Shown: positions 32,279-40,698, counted from the first letter of the stretch. The stretch: 64,000 nucleotides of DNA from CAZLRH01 sp964562015 (GCA_964562015.1 CAZLRH010000004.1:1-64000); one strand, 5' to 3'. Translations and numbers: made by a program. Notes: a model not told the origin generated them from the letters alone.

Positions 32279-33361
32279 TTACTGCGGGCCGGCCAGGACG
32301 TCGATCCACTTGGCGGCATTGCGCCCGGCGTCAAACAGTTCCTGCACGCGCGCCATGGCCGGAGCCCTGGCCGCCGCGCGCCAGGACGGGTCTTGCAGCG
32401 CCCGTAACAGTGCCGCCGCTAGGGCTGCGGGATCGCCCGCCGGCACCGCCCAACCTGTGACGCCCTCGGCGAAACATTCCGTCGCCCCGCCGACCGCGGT
32501 GGAGACCACCGGCAATCCGGCCGCCTGCGCTTCAATCAAAAAATTCGGCAACGCCTCCGCGTCCGAGGCCAGCACCGCGACATCGGCGGCGGCGTAGAGG
32601 CCGGCGGGATTATCGACCCGGCCCGCAAACCGCACGTGCTCCTGCAATTTCAATTCCTTGACGAGACTTTTGCACGTGGAAAGGCAGGGGCCTTCGCCGG
32701 CGAACCACAATTGCCAGGAAGACGTGCGGGGCAATTGCGCCGCGGCGCGTAACAGCAAACCCTGGCCCTTGCCCAGGCGAAATCCGGCCACACATAAAAA
32801 CACCACGGCCTCGGCCGGCGTGCCGGCGCGCTGCCGCCAGTTCGTCCGCTCCGCGGTGGCATCGGTGACAATCGGCGACCGGGCCAACCCGTTGTAAATA
32901 ACCGCCGTGCGCGTGGGCTCAATGCCCTGCGTCGCTGCCTCGGACCCGGCCCAATGGGCATTGGCCACGACGGCATCGACCGCTTGCAACGCGCGCCAAT
33001 AACGCGCGGGCTGGCCGCGCCCGCTGCGCAGCGTGCCCACGAGGCGGGGCCGCGGTGCCAACTCACGCAACTTCGCCAGCTTCACATTCGCCTCGCGGCC
33101 AAACGCCACGACCACGTCGGGCTTCAGGGCGGCCACCGTCTTATTCAAGCCGGGCGCGAATCCGTCCAGCAGCCAATCACGCTTTTGCAGGACAGTGGGG
33201 GCGAGCGTCCGGGCAGCGGGTGAGTCCGCTAGCGCGCCACCGGGGCGAAACACCACCAGGTGCACTGCGTGGCCGGCCTGCCGCCACGCCAGGCCCAGCG
33301 ACAACGCTTGCACCTCCGTGCCACCCAATCTCAATCTATCCTGTAAAATGACAATGCGCAT
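32279..33361 (-). CDS. Glycosyltransferase family 4 protein
   Basis: This is a 360-residue GT-B retaining glycosyltransferase. The N-terminal acceptor lobe starts MRIVILQDRLRLGGTEVQAL, with the family's GGTE loop. The C-terminal donor lobe has FLCVAGFRLGKGQGLLLRAA, VRFAGRVDNPAGLYAAADV and the E-x7-E-like motif EALPNFLIEAQAAGLPVVST followed by GGATE. It would transfer a sugar from a nucleotide-sugar donor to an envelope glycan or lipid. It lies 7 bases downstream of the SDR gene on the same strand. Donor and acceptor are unknown. Confidence 0.9.
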   Translation of the reverse strand: MRIVILQDRLRLGGTEVQALSLGLAWRQAGHAVHLVVFRPGGALADSPAARTLAPTVLQKRDWLLDGFAPGLNKTVAALKPDVVVAFGREANVKLAKLRELAPRPRLVGTLRSGRGQPARYWRALQAVDAVVANAHWAGSEAATQGIEPTRTAVIYNGLARSPIVTDATAERTNWRQRAGTPAEAVVFLCVAGFRLGKGQGLLLRAAAQLPRTSSWQLWFAGEGPCLSTCKSLVKELKLQEHVRFAGRVDNPAGLYAAADVAVLASDAEALPNFLIEAQAAGLPVVSTAVGGATECFAEGVTGWAVPAGDPAALAAALLRALQDPSWRAAARAPAMARVQELFDAGRNAAKWIDVLAGPQ

Positions 33362-33368
33362 GTTGGGC

Positions 33369-34202
33369 TCACTTATCCAGCCGGTAGTATTTGCGCAGGA
33401 ACCAGCGCGTCACCCGCCCGCCGAGGACGCGTTGCGCCGCCGGACCCGCGCAGGCCTGGAAAAACACCCCGGTGGCGACGGTGCCGCTGCGGCCTTTCAG
33501 GAGCGCCGCGCGCAAGTCGGCCGCCGCGCGTTCCGGGGCGGGGCCTTCGTCCAGCAGTTTTTCAAAACGCTCCCAGGCGCGCGTCTCCCACGCCTCGCCG
33601 CCGTCGGGCCGCTGCGCGGCCCGGTTGAAATCCGTCTTAAAATCACCGGGCTGAAAATCGAGCACCTGCACGCCCCGCCCCGCGGCCTCGAGCATCAGCG
33701 CCTTGGAAAATCCGGCGAGGCCGGCCTTCGCCGCGGTGTAAACGCTCAGGCCCGGGAGGGGGAATTCCGCCGCGAGCGAGGCGACATTGACGAGCGCCCC
33801 ACGTTTTCGCGCGAGCATTTCGGGCCAAAAGGCGCGCGCCAATTGCAACGGCCCTTCGAGCATGAGCCGCAGCTGCGCAGCCACGGCCTCCTCGGGAAAA
33901 TGCGCGAAACCCGCAAACACCCCCGCGCCCGCGTTGTTTACCAGCACGTCGAGCGTCCCGGCCTCGCGACGCACCTGCGCGACCGCCGCGTGAATCGATT
34001 TCTCCTCGCACAAATCCAGCGCCACCGGATGAAATCCCTCCCGCGCGGGGATGCGCGCGACCGTGCGGCTGGTGCCCCAGACTTCGAGTCCCTCCGCCCG
34101 CAACATCCGCGCAAAGGCCAGGCCAAGGCCGGAACTCGCACCCGTGACCAGGGCCGTCCGGTATTTCCAACGCTCCGCGAGGGTGGGCATGTGATTCTTC
34201 AA
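33369..34202 (-). CDS. Short-chain dehydrogenase/reductase
   Basis: This 277-residue classical SDR has cofactor motif TALVTGASSGLGLAF, VLVNNAGAG, the serine in VNVASLAAEFPLPG, and active-site YTAAK. The region VQVLDFQPGDFKTDFNR follows the PG motif. The C-terminus is extended (AGPAAQRVLGGRVTRWFLRKYYRL), which resembles SDRs acting on lipids or bound at membranes. The substrate is unknown. ATG at 34190 (MPTLAERW) is an alternative start. It is upstream of a glycosyltransferase gene on the same strand. Confidence 0.85.
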   Translation of the reverse strand: MKNHMPTLAERWKYRTALVTGASSGLGLAFARMLRAEGLEVWGTSRTVARIPAREGFHPVALDLCEEKSIHAAVAQVRREAGTLDVLVNNAGAGVFAGFAHFPEEAVAAQLRLMLEGPLQLARAFWPEMLARKRGALVNVASLAAEFPLPGLSVYTAAKAGLAGFSKALMLEAAGRGVQVLDFQPGDFKTDFNRAAQRPDGGEAWETRAWERFEKLLDEGPAPERAAADLRAALLKGRSGTVATGVFFQACAGPAAQRVLGGRVTRWFLRKYYRLDK

Positions 34203-34261
34203 GTGGAGAAAAATCCACGCCTTGGCGAGCTAAAGGCAAAGTGATGTTTAAGCAACCCAGA

Positions 34262-34397
34262 TTTGGACAGAATTAGCAGAATTGAAAATTGAGATGGGGC
34301 GCATTGGCATTACATTCATTTCAATTCCTGAAATTCTGTTAATTCTGTCCGAACTTTTTTTTCTTTTCCGTATTTTTGCGCCTTGGCGCTTCGGTGG
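34262..34397. repeat. Inverted pair of CAGAATT-type 9-base repeats plus a GCGCCAAG unit
   Basis: The left arm (34262-34287) has GGACAGAATTA and GCAGAATT. The right arm (34321-34353), on the minus strand, has GGACAGAATTA, ACAGAATTT and CAGGAATTG. Thirty-three bases separate the arms. At 34376-34397 a further unit reads ACCGAAGCGCCAAGGCGC on the minus strand. The repeat lies in the spacer between two divergent genes. Confidence 0.65.
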
Positions 34398-34425
34398 TTT
34401 CTGCTGCATCATCTCGCCCTGTTTC

Positions 34426-35565
34426 ATGTCCTCCCCCGTGCTTCCGCCCGTCTGCGTGTTCACGCACGAATTCTTTCCCTACCGGGGCGGCATCGCCGTA
34501 TATGTCGAGGAGGCGGCCCGTGCCGCCGCGGCCCTCGGCTATGCGCTCGACGTGTGGACGCCGGAAAATGCCGCGCTGCGCGAGCGCCCCTGGCCGTTTG
34601 CCCTGCATCCCGTCGCGATGCGCGGCTCGCAGGATTGGAGCGACCGCTTCGCCCTGGCCCGCGCGCTCAGGCCTGCTCAAGCGCAACTGGCAGACTCGCT
34701 ACTGTGGCTGCCGGAACCGGGCGCGTTGCTGACGGCGATGTACCTGCACGCCGTGCGCCGGCTGTCGTTTCGCCAGCTCGTTCTCACGCTGCATGGCTCG
34801 GAAATTCTGCGTTTCGCGCGGCGGCCCCATCGCCGGTTTCTTTTTCAAAAGCTCCTCAATCGCGCCGACCGCGTGGGGGTGGTATCCGAATTCAACCGCA
34901 CGCTGCTGGCCAAACATTTTCACGTCGAGACAGAGAAAATCGTGGTGGTGCCGGGCGCGTTGCGCAGCGATTTTCCGACAGAGATTCCGCCCCGCCCCAC
35001 CAGGCCAGCGGACGCACCGCTCGTTTTGCTGACCGTGGGCCGGGTGCACCCGCGCAAAGGCCAGCATTGCGTGCTGGAGGCGCTCGCGCTGCTGCCGCCG
35101 GCGTTGCGGGCGCGCGTGGAATACCGCATCGCCGGACCAGTCGTGCAGGCCGCTTATCAACAGCATCTCGAAAAACTCGCGCGTGACTGCGGCGCCGTGG
35201 TGCGTTTTCTCGGAGAAGTGCCCGACGCCGCGTTGTCGGCGGCCTATGCCGGCGCCGATATTTTTGTGATGACGCCGGTGCCGCACGGCCCGAGTCTAGA
35301 GGGTTATGGACTGGTTTATCTGGAAGCAGCCGCGCACGGATTGCCGACGATCGCCCACCGCACCGGCGGCGTGCCCGAGGCCGTGCCCGAAGGCGTCACC
35401 GGATTGTTGGCAGAACCCGATGACCGGCCGGCGTTGGCCAAAGCACTCGCGCAATTAATTCAAGAGCCCGCGCTGCGCACCCGCCTTGGTGAAGCAGCCC
35501 GCCGCCGCGCCCGTCAGCGCACCTGGGCGGACAATGTGCAGGCGATGTTCGAGGGATTGGGTTAG
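34426..35565 (+). CDS. Glycosyltransferase family 4 protein
   Basis: This is a 379-residue GT-B glycosyltransferase. The N-lobe starts VCVFTHEFFPYRGGIAVYVE, with the FxPxxGGxxxxxxE signature. The donor lobe has LLTVGRVHPRKGQHCVLEAL, VRFLGEVPDAALSAAYAGAD and the E-x7-E motif EGYGLVYLEAAAHGLPTIAH followed by GGVPEAV. The start at 34426 (MSSPVLPP) is preferred to 34282 because the longer frame runs into the repeat. It is 79 bases ahead of the pseudopilin-like cluster on the same strand, which may or may not be co-transcribed. Acceptor unknown. Confidence 0.9.
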   Translation: MSSPVLPPVCVFTHEFFPYRGGIAVYVEEAARAAAALGYALDVWTPENAALRERPWPFALHPVAMRGSQDWSDRFALARALRPAQAQLADSLLWLPEPGALLTAMYLHAVRRLSFRQLVLTLHGSEILRFARRPHRRFLFQKLLNRADRVGVVSEFNRTLLAKHFHVETEKIVVVPGALRSDFPTEIPPRPTRPADAPLVLLTVGRVHPRKGQHCVLEALALLPPALRARVEYRIAGPVVQAAYQQHLEKLARDCGAVVRFLGEVPDAALSAAYAGADIFVMTPVPHGPSLEGYGLVYLEAAAHGLPTIAHRTGGVPEAVPEGVTGLLAEPDDRPALAKALAQLIQEPALRTRLGEAARRRARQRTWADNVQAMFEGLG

Positions 35566-35644
35566 ATTTTATTAGTCACTTATTAAGAAATCATTTTGAA
35601 CTTTCTCGCAACTTCCTCAATAACTCATGGGTTAAATCCCTTGC

Positions 35645-36127
35645 ATGTCCTCGCTTGATCCAGGCGTTGGGGAATCAGTCTCAAAGCACCTTGAGCGAGA
35701 TCCTAAGAGAAATCGAATTCTTGAATTTCTGCTCTCGACGCTCCGGGTCTGCGGCACGGTGGCGGCTATTCTTTTGATCGTGGCTTACTTTGCCATGTGT
35801 AAACCCAGTGATTTTGCTCGAAGTGATTCGAAATCAATTGCGGAAACGTTCGTGAACGAAGTTTTGGAAACTCCGCTCCTCTCCTACCGCCAAAATACCG
35901 GCTCTTTCCCACCGACTTGGCCAGGCCTGCTTTCCCTCGTCCGCCGACCTGACGGAGTCACGGACTGGAATGGCCCTTATCTCATTACGCGAGAGATTCC
36001 ATTAGACCCCTGGGGTGCTGCCTACCACTATCGTTTCCCCGGCATCCATAATCCAACCGGCTATGATTGTTGGTCGTCCGGCCCCGACAAAATTGACGGT
36101 ACTGCGGACGATATTGGCAATTGGTAG
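35645..36127 (+). CDS. Membrane-anchored GspG-core protein 1 of 5
   Basis: This is a 160-residue protein. A 25-residue charged cytoplasmic leader is followed by one helix (about 27-52) and then the C-terminal core of GspG major pseudopilins (about 75-160). The core reads PLLSYRQNTGSFPPTWPGL, WNGPYL, IPLDPWGAAYHYRFPG and YDCWSSGPDKIDGTADDI, ending NW. The Asp-rich end is the calcium loop of GspG. There is no prepilin peptidase signal (no GFTLIE at the helix start), so it is unlikely to be assembled as a normal pseudopilin. It heads a row of five related genes. Confidence 0.75.
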   Translation: MSSLDPGVGESVSKHLERDPKRNRILEFLLSTLRVCGTVAAILLIVAYFAMCKPSDFARSDSKSIAETFVNEVLETPLLSYRQNTGSFPPTWPGLLSLVRRPDGVTDWNGPYLITREIPLDPWGAAYHYRFPGIHNPTGYDCWSSGPDKIDGTADDIGNW

Positions 36128-36160
36128 CTTCATTTTCGCGAGGCCATCAACAAATGCCAT

Positions 36161-36580
36161 ATGGACGGCAAAACCCACAAATCCAGCTCCATTTCCTGGC
36201 TAAGCCGAGCGTTGCTCTGTGTCGTTTTGGCCGGAGCCGTTCGCCACTTTCTACTGCTAACTTACGTCCCTTTTGACGGCCCGCGGGATACATCGCGCTC
36301 ATTGGTTGACAACGTCATGACCACACCGCTTTTGTCGTACAAAACTTCGACTGGTGGATTTCCGACGACCGCACAGGGCTTGCGTGCACTTCTTATTCAG
36401 CCTGTCGGAGTGGCGAACTGGAAGGGGCCCTATATCCTTACCAACGAGGTCCCGAAAGACCCTTGGGGAACAACGCTCCAGTACCTTTTTCCCGGTATTC
36501 ACCACCCCGACAGCTACGATCTCTGGTCCCTGGGCCCGGATAAAATGGACGGCACGGCGGATGACATTGTCAATTGGTAG
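36161..36580 (+). CDS. Membrane-anchored GspG-core protein 2 of 5
   Basis: This 139-residue paralogue has a single helix at about 13-35 and a core at about 52-139: PLLSYKTSTGGFPTTAQGLR, WKGPYI, DPWGTTLQYLFPG and YDLWSLGPDKMDGTADDI, ending NW. It has no type IV prepilin motif. It begins 33 bases after gene 1. The helix and leader differ from those of gene 1 far more than the cores do, so the duplicated unit diverged mainly at the membrane end. Confidence 0.72.
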   Translation: MDGKTHKSSSISWLSRALLCVVLAGAVRHFLLLTYVPFDGPRDTSRSLVDNVMTTPLLSYKTSTGGFPTTAQGLRALLIQPVGVANWKGPYILTNEVPKDPWGTTLQYLFPGIHHPDSYDLWSLGPDKMDGTADDIVNW

Positions 36581-36695
36581 CGCAAGGAGTTCAGCTTCAA
36601 CCGCCTTCAAACGGACATTTTTCATATCGAAATTAATCCGACATTATTGGCCATTATCGCAACTCTAAGCAGCGTGCGCGGTTTTCCTTATTTAA

Positions 36696-37115
36696 ATGTC
36701 CGCTTTGCGCAGAATTTCCCGCAGTGTTTTCGATTGGATTGTCGTGGTCGGGCTTTTGTTTGCTGCGCTGGGCTGGTGGTTTTGGACCAAGTCCGACGAT
36801 TGCTTTTGCGGTGGCCCGGAAGACGTGGCCAAATCTTTTGTCACCGCCGTCATTGATACTCCTCTGCAGGCCTACCGCACGACAACCGGCTCGTATCCCC
36901 ACACTTGGCCCGGCCTCCTGGCTCTAATTCGTCAGCCGCTGGGAGTAGTGGGCTGGAAGGGCCCGTATCTCGTCACGAAAGTGATTCCTTTAGATCCCTG
37001 GGACACCGCTTACCACTATCGCTTTCCCGGAGTCCATAATCCTGGCCGCTATGATTGCTGGTCCTCAGGTCCGGATAAAATTGATGGCACGGCGGATGAT
37101 ATCGGCAATTGGTAA
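36696..37115 (+). CDS. Membrane-anchored GspG-core protein 3 of 5
   Basis: This 139-residue paralogue has one helix at about 12-31 (VFDWIVVVGLLFAALGWWFW), then PEDVAKSFV and the core from about 53: PLQAYRTTTGSYPHTWPGLL, WKGPYL, IPLDPWDTAYHYRFPG. Its last 21 residues are identical to those of gene 1, indicating recent duplication or gene conversion. The DPWG motif is DPWD here. A short CDCFC-like cysteine cluster (DDCFCGG) follows the helix. Its stop shares one base with the possible start of gene 4 (TAATG). Confidence 0.72.
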   Translation: MSALRRISRSVFDWIVVVGLLFAALGWWFWTKSDDCFCGGPEDVAKSFVTAVIDTPLQAYRTTTGSYPHTWPGLLALIRQPLGVVGWKGPYLVTKVIPLDPWDTAYHYRFPGVHNPGRYDCWSSGPDKIDGTADDIGNW

Positions 37116-37555
37116 TGCCAAGGTATCTCCTTAAAATGTCTTACCAGCGTGCATTATTTGGCGGTACGAGGACACGGATTCTCGCGGGAGTCGCGTTGTT
37201 TCTGGTCTTTGCGGCTTTAGTTCTCGCGAATCTTGGCTCCCTGCTCGGCGGCCATAGCATGGATGTAGATGAATCCTTTGTCCGCTTTGTCATCAAAGCA
37301 CCGCTGGAGGCGTATCGTCACGATGCCGGGAATTATCCCACGACGCAACAAGGCCTTGAGGCGTTGCTTCGTCCGCCCGCCGGAGTGAAGGGCTGGAAAG
37401 GACCTTACATGCAAGCGACCGAGGCACCCAAAGATCCTTGGGGCACGCCTTACCGTTATCGCTTTCCCGGCAACTACAACCCCGGCAGTTATGATTGCTG
37501 GTCAGCAGGGCCGGATAAAAAGGACGGCACCGCAGATGATGCCGGCAATTGGTGA
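37115..37555 (+). CDS. Membrane-anchored GspG-core protein 4 of 5
   Basis: This 146-residue paralogue (125-139 if the internal ATG at 37136 is used) has a helix at about 21-40 and the core PLEAYRHDAGNYPTTQQGLE, WKGPYM, APKDPWGTPYRYRFPG and YDCWSAGPDKKDGTADDA, ending NW. Of the five it is closest to the GspG consensus (NYPTTQQGLEAL, DPWGTPYRYRFPG). The prepilin signal is absent. The one-base overlap with gene 3 suggests translational coupling. Confidence 0.72.
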   Translation: MPRYLLKMSYQRALFGGTRTRILAGVALFLVFAALVLANLGSLLGGHSMDVDESFVRFVIKAPLEAYRHDAGNYPTTQQGLEALLRPPAGVKGWKGPYMQATEAPKDPWGTPYRYRFPGNYNPGSYDCWSAGPDKKDGTADDAGNW

Positions 37556-37580
37556 AAAGCCCATTGGTTCAACAATAAAA

Positions 37581-38153
37581 ATGGCAATGTCTTATATAGA
37601 ACTAAAGCGCAAGACACTGAAGCGTTCTATTAAGTCGATAGGGCTATGGACAATGTTGGTTGTTGGCACGCTTTTGCTCAGCAGTTGGATCGCTTACCGC
37701 TTATACAACTCAGCATTTACAAAGGAGCCCAGCACTAGCCGACAACAACTTTTAAAAGCTCTCGGAGATAATTCTTTTACGACACCTCTGTTGGCCTACC
37801 GGACGACTATTGGCAACTATCCCAGCACTAACGAAGGATTGAAGGCTCTGATCTCACCGCCGCTTCGAGTGAGGGGCTGGCGTGGACCGTACCTCGTCGG
37901 ACCAAATATTCCCCATGATCTCTGGGGTAATGAATTTCGCTACCGCTATCCAGGAATCATTCACAGTGGACTTTACGATTTATGGTCAATTGGCCCAGAC
38001 GGGATAGATGGCACAAGCGACGACATTGACTTGTCGAGCCTACCGCCGCCGCCTCAAAAACCCGACTCCCTGTGGGAATCGATTTCAAAGATGCTTCCTA
38101 AATGGCGGGGGAAAATTGTCGACGGAAAGGATATCTCTCATGGCCACCACTAA
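37581..38153 (+). CDS. Membrane-anchored GspG-core protein 5 of 5, with C-terminal tail
   Basis: This 190-residue paralogue has a helix at about 20-39 and the core PLLAYRTTIGNYPSTNEGLK, WRGPYL, IPHDLWGNEFRYRYPG and YDLWSIGPDGIDGTSDDI. Unlike the others it lacks the terminal NW and continues about 30 residues with a proline run (SLPPPPQKP) and a His-rich end (HGHH). DPWG is DLWG. It is more diverged and more A+T-rich than genes 1-4. It ends 3 bases before the convergent MFS gene. Confidence 0.7.
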   Translation: MAMSYIELKRKTLKRSIKSIGLWTMLVVGTLLLSSWIAYRLYNSAFTKEPSTSRQQLLKALGDNSFTTPLLAYRTTIGNYPSTNEGLKALISPPLRVRGWRGPYLVGPNIPHDLWGNEFRYRYPGIIHSGLYDLWSIGPDGIDGTSDDIDLSSLPPPPQKPDSLWESISKMLPKWRGKIVDGKDISHGHH

Positions 38154-38156
38154 TCC

Positions 38157-39404
38157 TCACTCCGGCAGTGGTTTCCCGCGGCTTTCGGGGGCGAACCAGA
38201 TGAGCACGAACCCGAACGCGTAGATGAGCGTGACCACGCCCCCGGCTTTCGCGTAGCCGCCGAAGTACCCGGTGAGCACGCCCATTTGCAGGGCGCCGAC
38301 CGCCGCGAGCAGGCGGCCCGCATTGTAGGCAAAGCCCTGCGCCGTGGCGCGCACGCGGGTGGGAAAAATTTCCGGCAAATAGAGCGGCAGCCAGCCGAAA
38401 AACGCCGCCGTCACGCCGCCGACGACAAAGGTCATCACCAAAAACGGCGGGCCAAAACTCGCCACATCGCGAAACATCGCCGCGCAACTCACGAGCGAGC
38501 CCGCGCACAACAGGGCATAGGAGGCGCGCCGCCCCAACCTGTGCGCCAGCCACGCGCCGACCAGGCCCGCCGGCACCGCGCCGAGCGCCGAGACGATTTG
38601 CGTGTACGCTTTCGCCTTGGGGTAAGACGCGCCCGCGAGCTGGTCCGCCCACAAGGGCAGCCATTGCACAGAGCCCCAGGTGCCGATGAGCACGACGCCC
38701 GATAGCAGCGAGGCCAGCACGGTCAGCTTCAACAACGGAGGAGAGAAAATTTCGCGAAGCGGTTGCGGCGGCGAAGCGTGCGTGGCATTTTTCCAGCGCT
38801 CGGATTCCGGCACCCATTGCCGGATGAAAAACGTCAGCAACGCGGGCGCGGCGCCGGCCACCATGATCCACCGCCAGTTGTTGCCGGTGACGGGATAGGT
38901 CAGCCCGAGGAGGCCGCTGAGGAGAAAACCGAGATTGCCCGCGGCGCCGATCCAGCCGGCCAGCCACGGGCGCAGGCGCTCCGGCCAGACTTCCATCACG
39001 AGCGCGACGCCGAGGCTCCATTCGCCGCCCATGCCGAGCGCGGCAATGAACCGCAAGACGCCGAGCTGCAGGGGGGTTTGCGCAAAAAACACCAGCCCGG
39101 TGAAAAGCGAATAAGTCAAAATGCTCGCACTGAGAGCGCGCACCCGGCCGATCCGGTCGCCCAGCCACCCGAAGACCAGGCCGCCGCCCGCGGCCCCGAC
39201 CAGAAAACAGGCCGTGATAATTCCCATCCAATGACCGATAAAAGCCTTGTCGGCGGTCAAACCCGCCGCGGCCTGCATCTGGCCGAGGGCGGGGCCCGCC
39301 ACGAGCGGGAACAGCCCCATCTCCAGGCCGTCAAACATCCAGCCGAGAAACGCGGCCAGCAGGACCAGCCCGCGCCGGGAGGAGGTGGACTCGGGGGGAT
39401 TCAT
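38157..39404 (-). CDS. MFS transporter (AAHS/sugar-acid-like)
   Basis: This 415-residue twelve-helix permease has the MFS signature between helices 2 and 3, VFGWLGDRIGRVRAL, and its counterpart in the second half, AHRLGRRASYALL. The helix-1 motif AFLGWMFDGLEMGLFPLV (Asp after Gly-Trp-Met-Phe) is typical of proton-coupled aromatic-acid or sialic-acid/sugar-acid carriers. The start at 39404 gives a short cytoplasmic leader; the longer frame runs through the DUF6807 gene. It lies 10 bases downstream of the DUF6807 gene, probably co-transcribed. The substrate is unknown. Confidence 0.88.
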   Translation of the reverse strand: MNPPESTSSRRGLVLLAAFLGWMFDGLEMGLFPLVAGPALGQMQAAAGLTADKAFIGHWMGIITACFLVGAAGGGLVFGWLGDRIGRVRALSASILTYSLFTGLVFFAQTPLQLGVLRFIAALGMGGEWSLGVALVMEVWPERLRPWLAGWIGAAGNLGFLLSGLLGLTYPVTGNNWRWIMVAGAAPALLTFFIRQWVPESERWKNATHASPPQPLREIFSPPLLKLTVLASLLSGVVLIGTWGSVQWLPLWADQLAGASYPKAKAYTQIVSALGAVPAGLVGAWLAHRLGRRASYALLCAGSLVSCAAMFRDVASFGPPFLVMTFVVGGVTAAFFGWLPLYLPEIFPTRVRATAQGFAYNAGRLLAAVGALQMGVLTGYFGGYAKAGGVVTLIYAFGFVLIWFAPESRGKPLPE

Positions 39405-39414
39405 GCGGCGCGTT

Positions 39415-40698
39415 TCACTGCGGAGTGACGGTGGCCACACCGGGATGGGCGTACCCCTGCCAGCAAGCCTCGAGGAACTTTGCGTCGGGCGGGCCGTCCA
39501 CCACGACGAACCGGTAGTGCGCGGCGTAGGGTTTGTCCTTGGTGATTTGAAAATCGCCCAGTTGCTCCGGCGCGTAGCAAAAGAAGGGTTGGTCCGCATT
39601 CATCCACACTGGCTGCGGGGCGCGGAAATTATCCGGGTGGTCGAGGATGGCGATGCCCGCGAGCGCGCCGCCGACCTTGCCGCCCATAAAATACCACTTG
39701 GCGCGCTGGTACTCGGACTTTACGCGGTCGGTCAGCCCCTCGGAGTTGAGGACGACGCAATTCGCCTTGTCCAGCCACTCGGCCGCGCCGCGCACGCCGA
39801 GTCCGCCGTAGCGGTAGGTGACCAGCGTAAGCGGGTCGCTCGTGGCGGCGGTATGCGTGAACGCGAGATCGAACACGCGCGCGTTCACGTCTTCGGCGGC
39901 GTAGAGGGTGACTTGCCAGCGCTCATCGAGCACCGTGACGGCGGGCTGCACCATGCGATCCACAAAACGATGCCGCGCCTCGAAGCCGCCCGCCACCGGG
40001 CCACTCCAGGATTTATCGAGGGCGACGAATTCCACCGTGCCGCCGTTGGCCTGGCCCATGTTCCAAAAATCCGGATTCCGACCCTCGAACAGCGTATCCG
40101 TCCACACCACCCAGATGCCATGATGATGAAAATGGTCGGTCGGATAATCATCGGTGACGAGCTTCCCTGCGGGAGAATACACCGGGTGCAAAAACGCGCC
40201 GCGCAGAAATTTCGGGTCCACGCCGTCGCGCGGCGGCTTTTCCAAATCCATCTGATAATAGAAGACCGGCTGGCTGTTCACCGCCAAGCGCAGGCGGCCC
40301 GGTTCTTTCGTGACCTCGACCCCCGCGGAGACGTTGGCGGTAACTGGTGAAGTGCTAGTCGTGTTCGTGCCAATCGCCGTGGAATTGTCCGCTACGACAT
40401 TTCCGGAAATCTTGGGTGGCGCCGCGACCAACGAGTAGGTCAGCGATTGCCCGGCTTTTTGCGCGGCGATGAAAAACGTGCCGTTCCCTTTCTCATCCAC
40501 TTGGAGGGAGAGCGTTTGATTGCCGGCGTCGCGCAGCACGGCGGGCTTGGGGGCGTCGGCAGGCAAAGCCACCGTCACCACTTCCGCCGCGCGGTCGAAA
40601 TCCGCTGGCGCGACCACGATTTTGTAGTCGGCGGCCAGCAACGAAGTCGTGGCAGCCAAACCGGGAACTAGCGCAAAAAAACACCGCAGGGGAAGCAT
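39415..40698 (-). CDS. DUF6807 ('methane oxygenase PmoA'-like) exported protein
   Basis: This is a 427-residue protein with a signal peptide (ending near LLAADYK). The C-terminal two-thirds match the DUF6807/PmoA family, which is common in Verrucomicrobiota and Planctomycetota: GAFLHPVYSPAGKLVTDDYP, DHFHHHGIWVVWTDT, FWNMGQANGGTVEF, TYRYGGLGVRGAAEWL and ILDHPDNFRAPQPVW. The histidine run DHFHHHG looks like a ligand or active site. The PmoA label is historical, and the protein is not a methane monooxygenase subunit. Genes of this family usually sit in carbohydrate clusters, and the MFS gene downstream fits that. Confidence 0.8.
   Translation of the reverse strand: MLPLRCFFALVPGLAATTSLLAADYKIVVAPADFDRAAEVVTVALPADAPKPAVLRDAGNQTLSLQVDEKGNGTFFIAAQKAGQSLTYSLVAAPPKISGNVVADNSTAIGTNTTSTSPVTANVSAGVEVTKEPGRLRLAVNSQPVFYYQMDLEKPPRDGVDPKFLRGAFLHPVYSPAGKLVTDDYPTDHFHHHGIWVVWTDTLFEGRNPDFWNMGQANGGTVEFVALDKSWSGPVAGGFEARHRFVDRMVQPAVTVLDERWQVTLYAAEDVNARVFDLAFTHTAATSDPLTLVTYRYGGLGVRGAAEWLDKANCVVLNSEGLTDRVKSEYQRAKWYFMGGKVGGALAGIAILDHPDNFRAPQPVWMNADQPFFCYAPEQLGDFQITKDKPYAAHYRFVVVDGPPDAKFLEACWQGYAHPGVATVTPQ

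Noticed and set aside
33033..34244. Plus-strand frame of 403 codons over the glycosyltransferase and SDR genes
   Set aside because: It crosses two recognised minus-strand genes and their junction, and is Arg/Pro/His-rich without motifs.
20171..34397. CRISPR arrays
   Set aside because: Units are 8-9 bases without constant-length unique spacers, and there are no cas genes in the window.
35645..38153. A type II secretion or type IV pilus operon
   Set aside because: No prepilin signals, ATPase, inner-membrane platform, secretin or prepilin peptidase genes are present; only the GspG core is shared.
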